Below the pieces are notes generated by a model that saw only the letters and a list, made by a program, of their open reading frames with translations, was not told where the DNA came from and searched no databases. The translations under genes and the position numbers were made by a program. This document shows, piece after piece, positions 33,647 through 43,480 of a stretch of DNA of 64,000 bases. The first letter of the stretch is position 1, and every line of letters starts with the position of its first letter. The stretch comes from Faecalimonas sp. (GTDB lineage Bacteria; Bacillota; Clostridia; Lachnospirales; Lachnospiraceae). Where the stretch lies: NCBI GenBank assembly GCA_020024645.1, contig JAHHTN010000001.1, positions 46,022 through 110,021 of the forward strand, given 5' to 3'.

Positions 33647-35044
33647 CTATTTTTTCTTTTTCATCTGATTTGGCTTAAAGTTTTGGTAATAATCATTATG
33701 TACTTTCTTAACCATTCCACTTAACGCCCATAAACCAATAACGTTCGGAATTACCATTGCACTGTTGAAACAGTCTGCCATATTCCATACAAGATCAACT
33801 TTTTGTGCTGAACCAACAATAATACATGCTGCAACAATCACTGCATAAACTTTTACAGCTTTACTTCCGAACAAGTACTTGATATTTGCTTCACCGAAGA
33901 AATACCATCCGATGATTGTTGAAAATGCAAAGAAGAACATACAGATTGCAATGAAAATTTCTCCGCCTTTTCCAAATACGCTTGAGAATCCTACCTGTGT
34001 TAAAGCAGTTCCTGTATAAGCCGCTTTTGTAAGAGGGTCAATTTTTCCAACCATACCACTTGTAAGAATTACAAGAGCTGTCAATGTAAGAACAACAAAT
34101 GTATCAATAAATACGCCCATCATTGCTACAAAACCTTGTTCTGCTGGATGATCTACTTTAGCAACCGCATGTGCGTGAGGTGTCGAACCCATACCAGCTT
34201 CGTTAGAGAATAAACCTCGTCCAATACCTCGAGCCATTGCCTTTTGTACTGTCCATCCTGCCACACCACCTGCAAGTGCCTGTGGACTAAATGCACCAAC
34301 AAAAATATCATGGAATGCTTTTGGAATCATATTACCATTTGCAATAATAACAACTAATGCACCAATAATATAAAATCCAGCCATGATCGGAACAATTTTC
34401 TCTGTGAGGGAAGCAATTCTTGAAATACCTCCAACAAATACAAACATAGAAATTGCTGCAACAATAACACCAATAATCCAAGGATTAACGCCAAACGCTG
34501 TTCCAAATGCATCACTGATAGAGTTTGACTGTACTGCATTCCCCATGAAACCTAATGCAAATACAATAAGTACTGCAAAAATTCCTGCAAGAACTTTTCC
34601 GAATGTTCCTTTGAACGCTGCTCTGATGTAATAAACAGGACCACCTGTTACAACACCATCATCACCGACTTGTTTGTACTTCTGAGCCATTAACGCTTCG
34701 GCATAAATAGTAGCCATTCCCAAGAAAGCACTGAGCCACATCCAAAAGATTGCACCTGGACCACCCATGGCAATTGCAGTTGCTGCACCAGCAAGGTTAC
34801 CTGTACCAACCTGTGCCGCAATTGCCGTCGCTAATGCTTGGAAAGATGACATTCCGTCTTTGCCGGCTTTTCCGCTCTTCTTAAACAAACCGCCAAACGT
34901 CCGCTTCCAACCTTCACCAAATCCTCTAATTTGAATGAAGCCAAGGCTGAAAGTAAACCATAAACCTGTACCTACGAGCGCAACGATAAGAATCTTATCT
35001 GCAAGTACGCCCTGAATCGCCAATACAATTTTGTTTAAATCCAA
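33647..35044 (-). CDS. sodium:alanine/glycine symporter (AGCS family)
   Basis: 465-residue membrane carrier with about ten transmembrane segments and the family motifs GTGNLAGAATAIAMGGPGAI and ARGIGRGLFSNEAGMGSTPH. It imports alanine or glycine with Na+. The start is TTG at 35044, six bases behind GAGGAGGG; the frame continues ten codons upstream. Its position directly before the glycine riboswitch and grd operon suggests that glycine is the main substrate here. Confidence 0.93.
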   Translation of the reverse strand: MDLNKIVLAIQGVLADKILIVALVGTGLWFTFSLGFIQIRGFGEGWKRTFGGLFKKSGKAGKDGMSSFQALATAIAAQVGTGNLAGAATAIAMGGPGAIFWMWLSAFLGMATIYAEALMAQKYKQVGDDGVVTGGPVYYIRAAFKGTFGKVLAGIFAVLIVFALGFMGNAVQSNSISDAFGTAFGVNPWIIGVIVAAISMFVFVGGISRIASLTEKIVPIMAGFYIIGALVVIIANGNMIPKAFHDIFVGAFSPQALAGGVAGWTVQKAMARGIGRGLFSNEAGMGSTPHAHAVAKVDHPAEQGFVAMMGVFIDTFVVLTLTALVILTSGMVGKIDPLTKAAYTGTALTQVGFSSVFGKGGEIFIAICMFFFAFSTIIGWYFFGEANIKYLFGSKAVKVYAVIVAACIIVGSAQKVDLVWNMADCFNSAMVIPNVIGLWALSGMVKKVHNDYYQNFKPNQMKKKK

Positions 35045-35095
35045 ACAAATCCCTCCTCTTATAAATGTCCTCAATAGACATTGTTTATGCTATAT

Positions 35096-35124
35096 ATAAT
35101 ACTGCATTTTGATAAAAAGTTCAA
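35096..35124 (-). promoter_or_regulatory. promoter of the symporter gene
   Basis: TTGAAC (35119-35124), 17-bp spacer, TATTAT (35096-35101) on the minus strand. No separate strong promoter was found between the symporter and the riboswitch, so the grd operon may be read from here. Confidence 0.6.
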
Positions 35125-35249
35125 TAAATTTGCATAAATCCGATTTTTTTTGTTAGTTTTTTCATAATCTTTTCAACCAAAAGCCATTTTATAGCATTTA
35201 CTATTATAGATTTTTTCTATATTTATGCACTTTGCACATAGACAAAAAA

Positions 35250-35269
35250 AGAGGGCTTATATGCCCTCT
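35250..35269 (-). terminator. terminator of the selenium-donor operon
   Basis: AGAGGGC/GCCCTCT (35250-35256 and 35263-35269) with loop TTATAT and a run of seven Ts on the minus strand, 13 nt behind the DUF3343 gene. Confidence 0.85.
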
Positions 35270-35282
35270 TCTTTCATCTTAC

Positions 35283-35519
35283 TCACACCATACATTCATG
35301 CATTTCTTCTTCTTCAATTCCCACTTCTTCCATTACATCTTTCATGTGATTTAACTCTGCTAATTCAGTGCACCATGATAGTCCACAACCTGCAGAAATA
35401 CTCCTTGGAACAGGAATCAACCTTCCTGAAACTTGATATTTCTTACATACTTTTTCCATCGCCATTGCATCAGCTGTTGTATGGAATGTTACAACTAATT
35501 TTAATTCTTTCTTTCTCAT
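35283..35519 (-). CDS. DUF3343 family protein (putative Se/S carrier-like)
   Basis: 78 residues from the ATG at 35519 (an in-frame TTG lies three codons upstream). It has a cysteine motif AGCGLSWC (Cys45, Cys50) after a helix-rich N-terminal part, as in DUF3343 proteins, which are often annotated as putative Se/S carriers. It follows the TusA-like gene directly, at the end of the cysteine desulfurase-yedE operon, and thus belongs to selenium handling. The exact role is unproven. Confidence 0.8.
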   Translation of the reverse strand: MRKKELKLVVTFHTTADAMAMEKVCKKYQVSGRLIPVPRSISAGCGLSWCTELAELNHMKDVMEEVGIEEEEMHECMV

Positions 35520-35520
35520 T

Positions 35521-35724
35521 TTACTCAATTATAATTTCGAATTCCGAGCCTTTCTCCGTAGAAGTCGTTTTCTTTCCATGGTCTTTAGCATATTTTTCTA
35601 CATTTGCCCTTTGATATGGTTCACTCACCAGCACTTTAATAGGACCATTTGTTATTTTTAACGCTTCTGCTGTCAACATAATTGGTTCTGGACAAGAAAG
35701 TCCTCTTGCATCTACTTCTTTCAT
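35521..35724 (-). CDS. TusA-like sulfurtransferase family protein
   Basis: 67 residues with the TusA/SirA-type motif GLSCPEPIM; Cys11 is the persulfide- or perselenide-carrying residue in the family. MKEVDARGLSCPEPIMLTAE is typical of the short TusA-like proteins encoded next to yedE. Probably relays selenium between the desulfurase and SelD (inference from context). Confidence 0.85.
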   Translation of the reverse strand: MKEVDARGLSCPEPIMLTAEALKITNGPIKVLVSEPYQRANVEKYAKDHGKKTTSTEKGSEFEIIIE

Positions 35725-35767
35725 ATTTTTCCTTCTTTCCTAGCGTATCACACTTTTCTTTTTATTT

Positions 35768-36865
35768 CTAGTTGCTTTTTCTCTTATTCCCAACAAAAGC
35801 AATGGCAAATAATACTACAACACAAACAATCGCTGCCACCTTTCCTTCTATAGACGGTCCTCCCATCACTGCAGTTACCCCTTTTGTTGCGGGAGCTGCT
35901 GATGATGATACCAACTTCAAATTATGACAAATTGCTGCCCCAACAAAAAGTCCTGCTACTGTAATCGCCGCATCCGAAGAACCTTGTCCCGCTAAAACAA
36001 GTTGCCTTAAAGGGCATCCACCTGCAAGTGTCGCTGCAAAACCTACAATATACATTCCAAGAATATTCCATATATGTTGTGAATGTGCCACAGGATTCCC
36101 CGTAAAACTAAAAGAAAAGTTTCCCGTTACCACATTATAAATAAGCATGATAAAAAATACTCCCGCAATTACTGTAAATAAATCAAAGTTTTTCATTAGG
36201 TAAATATCTCGAATACTTCCTGCAAAACACATTCTCGATTTTTGTGCAAAAACTCCAAATACAAGTCCTCCAATTAAAGCAATCCAAATTGGTGCATGCA
36301 TACTTCCGGGTCCTGTTTGACTGCTGTGCAATAATGGAGAACCAATCAAAACAAGTAACAAAAGTCCAACCAGAAGAAATGGTAGAATTACTCCACTTGT
36401 TTTATTTGTTTCATGTGCTCTTCCTAAACTAAATCCCTTTTTCAATGCTATTGAGCCTGTAATAATTCCTCCTATAAAACCAATTAAAGCTATATACGCA
36501 TTTAAGTCACCTGCCGACATACGAATTACCATACGAAGTGGGCAACCTAAAAATAACAAAGACCCAATCATAATCATCATTCCAAGTAGAAAACGAATCA
36601 TCGGTGATGAACCTGCTGTAGAACGATATTCTTTTGTTATCACAGAAATTAAAAATGCTCCCAGTACAATACCTATAATTTCTGGTCTTACATATTGTAC
36701 AATTGCCGCCTGATGCATTCCCAATGCTCCTGCTGTATCACGAATAAAACAAGCAACACAAATAGCCATGTTCCCCGGATTTCCTGTCACAGCCAATATA
36801 ACTGCTACAACTCCACAAATAATACCTGCGATACCTAATTTGATTTTTGAATCTGATAAACTCAT
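35768..36865 (-). CDS. yedE: YedE-family putative selenium transporter
   Basis: 365-residue polytopic membrane protein of the YeeE/YedE family. Repeated cysteine-containing segments (MAICVACFIRD; FLGCPLRMVIR; AGGCPLRQLVLAGQGSS) are typical of the membrane pore repeats. Members encoded with selenium genes are proposed to import a selenium compound. It lies between the cysteine desulfurase and the TusA-like gene in one operon. Confidence 0.9.
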   Translation of the reverse strand: MSLSDSKIKLGIAGIICGVVAVILAVTGNPGNMAICVACFIRDTAGALGMHQAAIVQYVRPEIIGIVLGAFLISVITKEYRSTAGSSPMIRFLLGMMIMIGSLLFLGCPLRMVIRMSAGDLNAYIALIGFIGGIITGSIALKKGFSLGRAHETNKTSGVILPFLLVGLLLLVLIGSPLLHSSQTGPGSMHAPIWIALIGGLVFGVFAQKSRMCFAGSIRDIYLMKNFDLFTVIAGVFFIMLIYNVVTGNFSFSFTGNPVAHSQHIWNILGMYIVGFAATLAGGCPLRQLVLAGQGSSDAAITVAGLFVGAAICHNLKLVSSSAAPATKGVTAVMGGPSIEGKVAAIVCVVVLFAIAFVGNKRKSN

Positions 36866-36880
36866 CTTCCTTCCTCCTCA

Positions 36881-38020
36881 CTATTCTTCCTGTGCTAATT
36901 CTTCAATTGCCTGAATTGCAATTGCAATTTCTTCTTCTGTATTGTAGTGAGAAAAACTAAATCTAACCGCACCTTGTTCTACTGTTCCAAGTGCCTTATG
37001 CATAAGTGGTGCGCAATGTGCACCTGGTCTTGTAGAAATATTATATGTCATAAGCAGTTCATCACTTACTTCAGAAGAATCATATTCTCCAATATTCAGT
37101 GTCACTATTGGACATCTTTTTTTGGTACTAAAATCCCCATATACTTTTATATTTGGTATATCTTTCACTCCGTAATAAAATCTCCACATAAGTGCAAGTT
37201 CTTTATCCCTAATTGCTTCCATACCTATTTTTTGTACATAAGAAACACCTGCTCCAAGTCCAGCTATTCCATGTCCATTTAGCGTACCCGCTTCTAATGC
37301 TGTAGGCATTTCTTGCGGGTGATGTGTATTATAGGTATCCACTCCACTTCCACCACATTTCAAAGGTTTCAAATTCATGCCTCTTCTGACATACATCCCA
37401 CCTGTTCCCTGTGGTCCTAACAATCCTTTATGCCCTGTAAAACAAAGAATATCAATTCCCATTTCCTGTACATCTATCGGATAAACGCCTGCTGTCTGAG
37501 ATGCATCTACGATAAATCGCAAACCATATTTTTTTGCTATTTTTCCTATTCGGTTTACGTCAAGCATATTTCCTGTCAAATTAGATGCATGCGTACATAC
37601 TATCGCTTTTGTGTTCGCTTTGATTTCTTTCTCAAAATCTTCATAACAAATTCTTCCCTTTTTATCAGCCGAAAGTATAGTTAATTCAACGCCTTTTTCC
37701 TGCATCTCGTATAACGGTCTTAACACTGAATTATGTTCCATTTGTGTTGTTATTACATGGTCTTTAGGTTGTAAAAACCCTTTAATAGCAATATTCAAAC
37801 TCTCCGTGGAATTATTTGTAAATACAATCTCTTTCGGACTTTCCGCTCCAAAAAATTGTGATAAAATTTCTCTTGTCTCATAAATTGTTCTAGAAGCATC
37901 TAACGAAGCTCTGTGTGCTCCTCTCCCTGCATTTCCCATCGAATTCATCGCTTGTACAACAGCATCTATAACTTCTTTTGGCTTATGCATAGTTGTTGCC
38001 GCATTATCCATATATATCAT
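36881..38020 (-). CDS. cysteine desulfurase family protein (selenium-cluster type)
   Basis: 379-residue PLP enzyme, class V aminotransferase fold. MIYMDNAATTMHKPKEVIDA at the N-terminus, PLP lysine Lys198 in FTGHKGLLGPQG, and a reactive cysteine in TRPGAHCAPLMHK. It matches the group of desulfurase-like enzymes that sit in selenium clusters and probably supply selenium or sulfur to SelD or the TusA-like carriers. First gene of its operon. Confidence 0.9.
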   Translation of the reverse strand: MIYMDNAATTMHKPKEVIDAVVQAMNSMGNAGRGAHRASLDASRTIYETREILSQFFGAESPKEIVFTNNSTESLNIAIKGFLQPKDHVITTQMEHNSVLRPLYEMQEKGVELTILSADKKGRICYEDFEKEIKANTKAIVCTHASNLTGNMLDVNRIGKIAKKYGLRFIVDASQTAGVYPIDVQEMGIDILCFTGHKGLLGPQGTGGMYVRRGMNLKPLKCGGSGVDTYNTHHPQEMPTALEAGTLNGHGIAGLGAGVSYVQKIGMEAIRDKELALMWRFYYGVKDIPNIKVYGDFSTKKRCPIVTLNIGEYDSSEVSDELLMTYNISTRPGAHCAPLMHKALGTVEQGAVRFSFSHYNTEEEIAIAIQAIEELAQEE

Positions 38021-38053
38021 ATTTTGTCCCTCTTCTCTTCCATTGCTATTTTC

Positions 38054-38082
38054 ATTATACCTCTGCTCTAAATTCCAGTCTA
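38054..38082 (-). promoter_or_regulatory. promoter of the desulfurase-yedE operon
   Basis: TAGACT (38077-38082), 17-bp spacer, TATAAT (38054-38059) on the minus strand. The weak -35 box leaves room for an activator; the LysR-type regulator encoded just upstream is a candidate. Confidence 0.55.
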
Positions 38083-38100
38083 ATCGAAAACTATAATAAA

Positions 38101-38141
38101 AAACAGTGTATCTATAGGTTTTTCCTATAAATACACTGTTT
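38101..38141 (-). terminator. terminator of the selD-selA-selB-lysR operon
   Basis: AAACAGTGTAT and ATACACTGTTT (38101-38111 and 38131-38141) with a further inner TATAGG/CCTATA stem; Ts follow on the minus strand. Confidence 0.8.
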
Positions 38142-38146
38142 CTGTT

Positions 38147-39046
38147 TTAATCGCTATACGTTTCTTTTACCATTTTTATAAATTTTTCTATCACATGAGA
38201 TAATTTAATATCTTTATTATATACCACATAGATATCTCTAATATTTTCACCCTTTGTTAACGAAAATCCTAAGAGTTTTCCATTTTCTATTTCCCTTCTT
38301 GCTGCTAATTTTGAAATAATCGATATGCCCATCCCGCTTTCAACTAAGCATTTAATTGTTTCTTGATTTTCAATACTAGCAATAATATTCAATTCTTCTA
38401 TACGAATCCCTTTCTTTTTCAACTGTTTCTCTGCTTCTTTTCTTGTCCCTGAACCTTCTTCTCTCATAATAATCGGCTCTTTCTGAATCCATTCCGCATA
38501 ATTATCATTCTTTTGTAAACTTCTAAAATGTTCCTTATTCGGTGTAATTATAATCAACTCATCTTCATAAAATGGAATATATCTACATTGTTTTCTATCT
38601 AACATAGTTCCTGTAAACCCTATGTCCGTCTTCCGATCAATGACCTGTTCCACAACATTTGTACTATCTGTCTCTTTTATTGCAAACTGTTCTTTTGGAT
38701 ATTTATCGCTAAATTTAGCAAGTACTTTAGGAAGCAAATACTGAGCAGGTATGGTAGAAGCTGATATTGTAATACAGTTTTTTCTTTTTCCCTCACAGAA
38801 AAATATATCTCCAATTTCTCTTTCTAAGTCCACCATTTTTTTTGCGCATTCATAAAGTTTTTCCCCTTCAATAGAAAGGTTTACTTCTTTCGTATTTCTA
38901 ACAAACAAACGTGTATTCAATTCTTTTTCTAAAGAAGATATATGAGCACTAATTGTTGGTTGTGTCAGATATAACTCTTTAGCTGCCTTAGAAAAACTTT
39001 TCTTTTCCGCAACATATACAAATGCCTCTAATTGTTTTAAATTCAT
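38147..39046 (-). CDS. LysR-family regulator, selenium-metabolism type
   Basis: 299 residues. N-terminal winged helix-turn-helix ([40 protein letters not shown]), then a two-lobed ligand-binding domain. Its ATG overlaps the selB stop codon (TAATG), so it is the last gene of the sel operon. LysR proteins in this position are described as selenium-metabolism-associated; the ligand is not known. It may regulate both sel operons. Confidence 0.88.
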   Translation of the reverse strand: MNLKQLEAFVYVAEKKSFSKAAKELYLTQPTISAHISSLEKELNTRLFVRNTKEVNLSIEGEKLYECAKKMVDLEREIGDIFFCEGKRKNCITISASTIPAQYLLPKVLAKFSDKYPKEQFAIKETDSTNVVEQVIDRKTDIGFTGTMLDRKQCRYIPFYEDELIIITPNKEHFRSLQKNDNYAEWIQKEPIIMREEGSGTRKEAEKQLKKKGIRIEELNIIASIENQETIKCLVESGMGISIISKLAARREIENGKLLGFSLTKGENIRDIYVVYNKDIKLSHVIEKFIKMVKETYSD

Positions 39047-40959
39047 TAATATGCTACCCTTTCACTTTCTGTACCATTTCTCTTCGTTATTTTTATGTTG
39101 TCCATATATTCTACAATTAATTTAGCATTTTTTCTGCTTGTTTCCAAAGCATCTCTAATCTCTGCCATTGTAATTAAGTCTTTTTCTTTAAGCAACGAAC
39201 ATATAATTTCTTTTGAATGTTCTATATAAGAGGTGAGCGTATATAATTCTTCTCCTAATTTAACAATCTTTTTTTCTTCTACAAGAAGCAAAAGGATATC
39301 TTCCACCACTTCAAATGATACCGTTCCAAAATCTACTTCTGAAACTTTCGGAAAATCAAGTCCTGCCTTTTCAAATGTGTCTAGCAATTTTTCTTCCACT
39401 TGCTGATATACACAATCTTTCACAATTTCATGCTGTGGAAGGCTTAAAAACTCATTTCTTCTTTTCATGACGCCTTCTTCCACAAGGCTTTCTAAATATA
39501 AATCAAATACATTCGGCTTAACTTTTTTAAGAAAAGTCATATGAATTTCCGCTTTTTGCATTCCGTACCGATACAAATGTGTCGCATGATATCCTTGCAA
39601 AATTTTTATCATTTTACTTTGTAACGCCTGATCATTGTCTCTATGCCATGTGTAACTATCCTTCTTCATATGAAAAACTTTAATAATCTCTTTATTTTGC
39701 AAAGTTTCCACATCTTTTTTCACTTCATCTAAAGATAATGCTGTCATTTTCGCCAATTCCCCTATAGTCAGCATCTCATCTTTACTGTTTCTAATATGCA
39801 TTTCAATAATATCTTCTGTAGAACCTGATTCTTTTTGTCTTAACTCTTCGATTACATCTTCTTGGAAACGTTTTTTCTTTGTAGGATTCGGCTCAATAAC
39901 TACACCTCCACCTATAGTTTCCATAGGCGAATAAAAACGAACAATAAATTTGTCCCCTCTTCTAAGAGCAATCTCTTCCTCTAGCCTAAGCTGTACATAT
40001 CCGCTTTCTCCTGGACCAATCTCTTCTTTATCGAGTAATACTGCTCGACATAAGATTTCACTTGTTCCTGTAAATAAATGTAATCTTGTGTGATTTGTTA
40101 AAATGCGCATAGCGGACGGAAGTATATTCATTTTCACGTCCAAAAGCATTGTATTTTTCATATTATTCGGTGGTGCAAGAACACACCCTCTATGTATCTC
40201 ACTTTTTTTCATATTAGAAATATTGATTGCCACACGCTGTCCTGCATAACATTTATCTACATTTTCCCCATGTACTTGAATACTTCTAATTTTACATTCT
40301 TTCCCTATTGGATACATCTGCAAAGTATCTTCCTTGCATATCGTTCCAGCAAGAAGGGTCCCTGTAACAATCGTTCCAAAACCTGATAGCGAAAACACAC
40401 GATCCACTGGAAGTCGAGGAATCGTATATATATCTTTTTCCACAACCTCATCTGTTGTTAAACGTTCTATCATTTCAATTAATTCCGAAATCCCTTGACC
40501 TGTTGCTGCTGAAACTTTCACAACTGGCGCTTTTTCAAGAAAAGTTCCTTGCAATTCTTCCTGAATTTCTTCCTCCACAAGTTCAAGCCATTCTTCATCA
40601 ACCAAATCACATTTATTCAATACAAGTATACTCTTTTCGATACCCAATTCACCTAAAATATCCATATGTTCTCTTGTCTGTGGCATAATTCCTTCATCTG
40701 CTGCTACCACAAGCATAACTAAGTCCATTCCAACAACACCTGCTACCATGTTATTAATGAACTTTTCATGTCCCGGAACATCAATAATCCCAACTCTATC
40801 TCCACTTTTTAAATCAAAATAAGTAAATCCCAAATCAATGGTAATTCCTCTTCGTTGTTCTTCTTCCCAACGGTCTGTATTTCTTCCCGTCAGAGCTTTT
40901 ATCAGCGTTGTTTTTCCATGATCTATATGCCCCGCTGTTCCAATAATGATATTTTTCAT
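39046..40959 (-). CDS. selB: selenocysteine-specific elongation factor SelB
   Basis: 637-residue GTPase that delivers Sec-tRNA to UGA codons marked by a SECIS hairpin. The G1 motif [10 protein letters not shown] is at about residues 10-19, followed by [15 protein letters not shown] and NKCD. Barrel domains II and III follow, and the C-terminal third has the winged-helix repeats that bind the SECIS (for example [20 protein letters not shown]). ATG behind AAAGG, 30 nt after selA. Confidence 0.97.
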   Translation of the reverse strand: MKNIIIGTAGHIDHGKTTLIKALTGRNTDRWEEEQRRGITIDLGFTYFDLKSGDRVGIIDVPGHEKFINNMVAGVVGMDLVMLVVAADEGIMPQTREHMDILGELGIEKSILVLNKCDLVDEEWLELVEEEIQEELQGTFLEKAPVVKVSAATGQGISELIEMIERLTTDEVVEKDIYTIPRLPVDRVFSLSGFGTIVTGTLLAGTICKEDTLQMYPIGKECKIRSIQVHGENVDKCYAGQRVAINISNMKKSEIHRGCVLAPPNNMKNTMLLDVKMNILPSAMRILTNHTRLHLFTGTSEILCRAVLLDKEEIGPGESGYVQLRLEEEIALRRGDKFIVRFYSPMETIGGGVVIEPNPTKKKRFQEDVIEELRQKESGSTEDIIEMHIRNSKDEMLTIGELAKMTALSLDEVKKDVETLQNKEIIKVFHMKKDSYTWHRDNDQALQSKMIKILQGYHATHLYRYGMQKAEIHMTFLKKVKPNVFDLYLESLVEEGVMKRRNEFLSLPQHEIVKDCVYQQVEEKLLDTFEKAGLDFPKVSEVDFGTVSFEVVEDILLLLVEEKKIVKLGEELYTLTSYIEHSKEIICSLLKEKDLITMAEIRDALETSRKNAKLIVEYMDNIKITKRNGTESERVAY

Positions 40960-40989
40960 ATCTATTTAGCCTTTCTTCTCGCCCTACCA

Positions 40990-42402
40990 TTAGGCTTTCT
41001 CTTCAAAAATATTTGATTCCTTTAACTGTTTTGTAATTGTCTTAAAAAATCTCTGTTCAATTGTACGAACATCTAATATAATTTTATCGTTCATTGTACG
41101 TGGAATAATTGGAATTGGTAAATGCCGCATCCTCTCTTCCAATTCTGCAGTTGTAATACGAAGTGGTTTTATTGTAACTGCCATACTTGTAATTCGTTCA
41201 AGTGGAAGAGATCCTCCTCCTATCTGTGATTCACATTTTTCTAATACAATTTCTGCATCTAAATCCAGCTGTCGTAACATTCTTTGTAAAGACTTTGCCC
41301 TTTTTGTTACCTCTTCCAATGATTCTGTGATCATATGTAACGCAGGAATATTCCTAATTGCCTTTTCTTCCGAAAGATATTCATGTAAAATGACATCCAA
41401 AATAGTTGCCGTAAATTTATCTATACGAAGAGCTCTTGTCATCTGATTTTTCTTCATTTTATCAATATATTTTTTCTTTCCGACAATGATTCCCGCTTGA
41501 GCTCCACCAAGCAATTTGTCTCCACTAAAACATACAATATCCGCTCCATGACGAATTGAATCTTGCACAGTTGGCTCATATGTCAATCCGTATTTACTTA
41601 AATCAATAAGCACACCACTACCCAAATCCTCTATAATTGGAAGGTAATATTTTTCACCAAGGGGAACAAGTTCTTCTATAGGAACTGTTTCTGTAAATCC
41701 CACAATTCGATAATTGCTTGTGTGTACTTTCAATAAAGCACCTGTTTCTTCGGTAATTGCTTGCTCGTAGTCCGAAAAATGTGTCTTATTTGTTGTCCCT
41801 ACTTCCACAAGAGATGCCCCACTTTGCTCCATTACATCAGGAACACGAAATTTTCCTCCGATTTCCACCAATTCTCCTCTTGATACGATAATCTCTTTCC
41901 CTTTTCCTAATGTATTTAAAATAAGCATTACCGCAGCAGCATTATTATTTACTGCCATTGCCGCCTCGGCACCTGTGATTTTACAGAGTAGTTGTTCAAA
42001 ATGCGAATATCTTTCTCCACGTTTTCCTTCTTTCAAATTATATTCTAAATTAGAATATCCCGTTGCAATCTCCGCTACATACTGCATATGCTTCAAACCA
42101 ATTGGTGCACGTCCTAAATTTGTGTGTAAAATTGTTCCCGTACCATTAATCACACTTTTTATATCTGGTGTGTTCATATGAATAATATGCTTTTCTATAT
42201 TTGCTACAAGAGCATCTATACGTACTAAAGCACTTTCTTCCTCTTCACACTCTTTAATATATTCTCGAAGTGAATCCAATTCTTCACGAATTGTTTCCAC
42301 AACCATTTCTCTTCCATAAATGTTGATTAATTCCTGTATCTTTTTTTCTTCCAAAAGAACATCCACTTTAGGTATATTGCGATATAAAAGATTTTTATTC
42401 AT
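40990..42402 (-). CDS. selA: L-seryl-tRNA(Sec) selenium transferase SelA
   Basis: 470-residue PLP enzyme converting Ser-tRNA(Sec) to Sec-tRNA(Sec) with selenophosphate. N-terminal helical domain, INGTGTILHTNLGRAPI, and the PLP lysine Lys296 in CFSGDKLLGGAQAG. Full family length. 12 nt after selD and 30 nt before selB. Confidence 0.97.
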   Translation of the reverse strand: MNKNLLYRNIPKVDVLLEEKKIQELINIYGREMVVETIREELDSLREYIKECEEEESALVRIDALVANIEKHIIHMNTPDIKSVINGTGTILHTNLGRAPIGLKHMQYVAEIATGYSNLEYNLKEGKRGERYSHFEQLLCKITGAEAAMAVNNNAAAVMLILNTLGKGKEIIVSRGELVEIGGKFRVPDVMEQSGASLVEVGTTNKTHFSDYEQAITEETGALLKVHTSNYRIVGFTETVPIEELVPLGEKYYLPIIEDLGSGVLIDLSKYGLTYEPTVQDSIRHGADIVCFSGDKLLGGAQAGIIVGKKKYIDKMKKNQMTRALRIDKFTATILDVILHEYLSEEKAIRNIPALHMITESLEEVTKRAKSLQRMLRQLDLDAEIVLEKCESQIGGGSLPLERITSMAVTIKPLRITTAELEERMRHLPIPIIPRTMNDKIILDVRTIEQRFFKTITKQLKESNIFEEKA

Positions 42403-42414
42403 TGTTTTTTCCTG

Positions 42415-43455
42415 CTAACAAAGACGAATAAGTTTTTCGTCTTTTTCTACTACCTTTCCGATAATCGATACTTTTGTATCCATTTTCTTTTCTTCAAATT
42501 CTTTCATAATACTTTCCACTTCTTCTGAAGGAACACTAATTAAAAGTCCGCCTGATGTTTGTGGGTCATATAATAAATCCACATAATGTTCTTCTACTTG
42601 TGACAGATCAACTTGTTCTCCTGAATATCCTCTATTCTTATAAGCCCCAGCTGGTACAAGTCCCATTTTTGCATAAGAAATAGCATCTTCAAAATAAGCA
42701 ATATCTTTAACATAAATTTCAAATGTTACATCACTTGCTACAGCCATTTCAACACAATGTCCTAGAAGTCCAAAACCTGTAATATCCGTACATGCATTTA
42801 CATGATGGTTTTCTACAACTTCTTTTGCCTTTTTATTTAAAGACGCCATTGCAATAGTAACTTCTTTAATTGCCCTCTCTGAAGCCATCTCAGCTTTAAT
42901 TGCTGTATTAATTATTCCATTACCAATTTGTTTAGTTAAAATAAGAACATCCCCTGGCTGACAGCCATAATTTTTAAAAATTTTATCAGGATGTACAAAC
43001 CCAGATACACATAAGCCATATTTAGGTTCATCATCTTGGACAGAATGTCCTCCGACTAAGATTGCTCCCGCTTCTTTTACTTTATCAGCACCACCTGCTA
43101 ATATTTCTCCAAGTATTGATGGATCAAGACAGTTCGGAAATCCCACGATGTTTAATGCAATTTTAGGTTCTCCTCCCATCGCATATACATCGCTTAATGA
43201 ATTCGCTGCCGCAATTTGTCCAAACATATAGGGATCGTCTACTATTGGGGTGAAGAAATCGACTGTCTGAATAAGAGCAATGTCATCTGTTACCTTATAA
43301 ATAGCCGCATCATCAGAAGTTTCAATTCCTACTAATAAATTATCATCTTGAAATTTAGGTAACTTACTCAAAACTTGAGCAAGGGTCTCTGGACCTATCT
43401 TAGCGGCTCATCCTGCTGTCTTTGTCATCTGTGTTAATTTCGTATTCGAATTCAT
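42415..43455 (-). CDS. selD: selenophosphate synthetase SelD (itself a selenoprotein)
   Basis: Makes selenophosphate from selenide and ATP. The ATG at 43455 opens a frame interrupted by TGA at 43408-43410, which is Sec16 in the active-site motif G-U-AAK (Lys19 follows). With read-through it has 346 residues. Downstream motifs GIETSDDAAIY, DFFTPIVDDPY and LLYDPQTSGG are typical. Hence the enzyme that supplies selenium needs Sec for its own synthesis. The gene would be truncated by an annotation that stops at UGA. Between yedF and selA. Confidence 0.96.
43384..43395 (-). promoter_or_regulatory. candidate SECIS hairpin of selD
   Basis: GGTC/GACC with a CAGA loop on the minus strand, about 12 nt after the UGA; a second stem CTCAA/TTGAG follows. 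Short and therefore tentative. Confidence 0.4.
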
Positions 43456-43480
43456 CTATCTTCTCCCTTCTCCTCTATTA

